Shown here: positions 63,801-64,000 of the stretch, piece by piece
How the letters are laid out: each line of letters begins with the position of its first letter
Position numbering within the stretch: position 1 is the first letter of the stretch
Assembly (NCBI RefSeq): GCF_014640535.1
Contig: NZ_BMHD01000001.1
Location: 932,214 to 996,213, forward strand
Length of the DNA stretch: 64,000 bases
DNA from: Cnuibacter physcomitrellae
GTDB lineage: Bacteria; Actinomycetota; Actinomycetes; Actinomycetales; Microbacteriaceae
Reading direction: 5' to 3'
Made by a program: the position numbers and the translations under genes
Notes under the pieces: generated by a model
The model's input: only the letters and a program-made list of their open reading frames with translations
Told to the model about the DNA's origin: nothing
Database searches by the model: none

Positions 63801-64000
63801 TCGGCCAACGCGAACGCCAAGGTGCTGATGTACGTGCTGAACACCGCATCCGGCTCGTGGGAGGAGGTGGACCGTCACGTCACCGCATCCGGCACGGCGC
63901 CCGAGTCGTTCGACCTCGGCGCGACGGTGCCCGCCGCCGATCACGTGGCCGACGGTGTGATCACGGTGCTCGTGCAGCACTCCGAGGGCTTCACCTCGGG
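60900..64000 (+). CDS. Large secreted protein with two lamin-tail domains and Ig-like repeats, cut by window edge
   Basis: At least 1033 residues are visible. The signal peptide starts MPSPTRRAFAALLAGATG, with a twin-Arg that could direct Tat or Sec export, and ends near AAPAAVAAP. Two lamin-tail domains follow: VVTEIDPDNVGDDHYEFFEL to about residue 215, and LQVSELLPDSANVGTGDGYEFIEV to about 410, linked by a PDPDPEPTDPGEPAP spacer. Then come Ig/big-type beta-sandwich repeats with DxTAPxIT openings, and a jelly-roll-like AFPYEMFDVTVPADAGDDFQARLAWSG segment at the edge. Such proteins are cell-surface or extracellular; some carry a metallophosphoesterase further on, which cannot be seen here. 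The ATG at 60900 has only a GAGAG-like site upstream. Confidence 0.82.
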   Translation, partial: MPSPTRRAFAALLAGATGLTLGTGAVVAAPAAVAAPVPAAAPVPAVPPLVVTEIDPDNVGDDHYEFFELANTTDADIDLTASGLSLTYIYADGDDRAKDKALTVPAGSVVPAHGAAVVWLQYASGKVDSFSKTDDDFRAHFPEGAEDYPIIHATGQAGMANGGDRGIRVIDGSGAAISWSFYPTGSVGADLSAHFALPADPTAPSMRVLTAQAEATPGVVDPAALQRPGDTAPGPDPDPEPTDPGEPAPGPQPDPTLVTAPLQVSELLPDSANVGTGDGYEFIEVYNATSEPVDFGDYTIRYLYPLEDLTNSQTALWPAQPSNPVIPAGGTLVLWVKNGANDALTAADFNAKFGTSLTAGTDLVEIHSAGMANGSPRGIEVITNTGFSVNRAYYNLAGADDTVADQGIQYAVDGADTTRQRLGGLAPASPGAVSADQVPTGLMLPAHDTAAPTITDTTASTITPDVPFRFAFSVTDDTQVRTVTLRWKTNVDAGFRSVNLTSDGSDGYSFTVPAADLTGARSVDYQVTASDGRSLSSTEVVHLPVDGADASPLRLNVTDGQFVAGQTRLAAATDDASDPVTLSVDGTPVPTTASLESEPVFAFDASGVNVFFKNGVRIGDDVLRIFDDGIPEGYETIATSVPLSYVTQGQELVVSVWAGTKAAPVIDPNENNDDFTIKNLRLVLPDGRTLTPVGYDDPSTVLQMGDSTGKLDYYDARFVLPDDAFAAKAALWDTTTVADGPHTVRASATGSEVSASVSVDNTAPVITTEAVDGTEYRGGFTLDASVTDAGSGVASSDATLDGSRIVLPYATSSVTLASGTHSFVVTAKDALGNTATRTVSFTTPDEQPGTELVSPVDGAIVGSHDVDLTATPTDPSGDVLDVDVAKGYRLDPVDAEVSSWKGATQIAAGTDRSDRTAITGEELAAMTGVDGIDSSVSSDTAFPYEMFDVTVPADAGDDFQARLAWSGSANANAKVLMYVLNTASGSWEEVDRHVTASGTAPESFDLGATVPAADHVADGVITVLVQHSEGFTS

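Overview
The window is about 64 kb of very GC-rich DNA with actinobacterial habits: GTG starts are common, start/stop overlaps of the ATGA/GTGA type are frequent, and there is a DUF2510 protein, a DUF501 protein and the mfd, mazG, eno, septation gene (FtsB/DivIC) neighbourhood. The protein families and codon habits suggest a Microbacteriaceae-like chromosome. I see no insertion sequence, prophage or CRISPR array.

Layout. (1) 1-5453, minus strand: a coupled operon of a TetR regulator, an MFS sugar transporter, a PLP fold-III aldolase/racemase-like enzyme, a VAO-type FAD sugar oxidase and a GH1 beta-glucosidase that runs off the left edge. (2) 5624-8519: a secreted/membrane Ig-like protein and a flavin reductase. 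(3) 8701-35310: a polyol/sugar-phosphate island. It holds a fused 2-oxoacid dehydrogenase E1, its E2, a GntR regulator, a class II aldolase, four HAD phosphatase-like proteins in two genomic settings, an AraM-like glycerol-1-phosphate dehydrogenase carrying a frameshift, an EryA-like FGGY kinase, a zinc dehydrogenase, two tandem glycerol kinases, an unrecognised membrane protein, a RuBisCO-like protein, a TIM paralogue and a GlpD-type dehydrogenase. An MFS/ArsR pair and a two-component system with an ABC transporter interrupt it. (4) 35311-38315: a 115-bp tandem repeat array, a phosphoesterase, small membrane proteins, a Pro/Glu-rich DUF2510 protein and a tRNA with a UAA anticodon. (5) 38412-43595: the eno, ftsB-like, DUF501, S8 protease, ndh run. 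(6) 43651-53601: two drug-exporter/regulator operons, hisS, an ABC exporter, mazG and nhaA. (7) 53598-64000: mfd, a nucleobase permease fused to an OHCU-decarboxylase-like domain, pth, rplY and a large secreted lamin-tail-domain protein cut by the right edge.

How the genes may work together. AT-rich sites related to CTATACAWGT lie in five intergenic regions of the island: gntR/E1, upstream of the aldolase, kinase/dehydrogenase, glpK/membrane protein and TIM/glpD. They suggest one regulon under the GntR regulator at 12629. The enzymes would take up and phosphorylate glycerol and another polyol, oxidise the phosphate, and process it through an isomerase, an aldolase and a RuBisCO-like protein. 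The complete pathway matches nothing I can name. No standard sugar transporter lies among the regulon promoters; the 313-residue membrane protein at 23699 is the best candidate.
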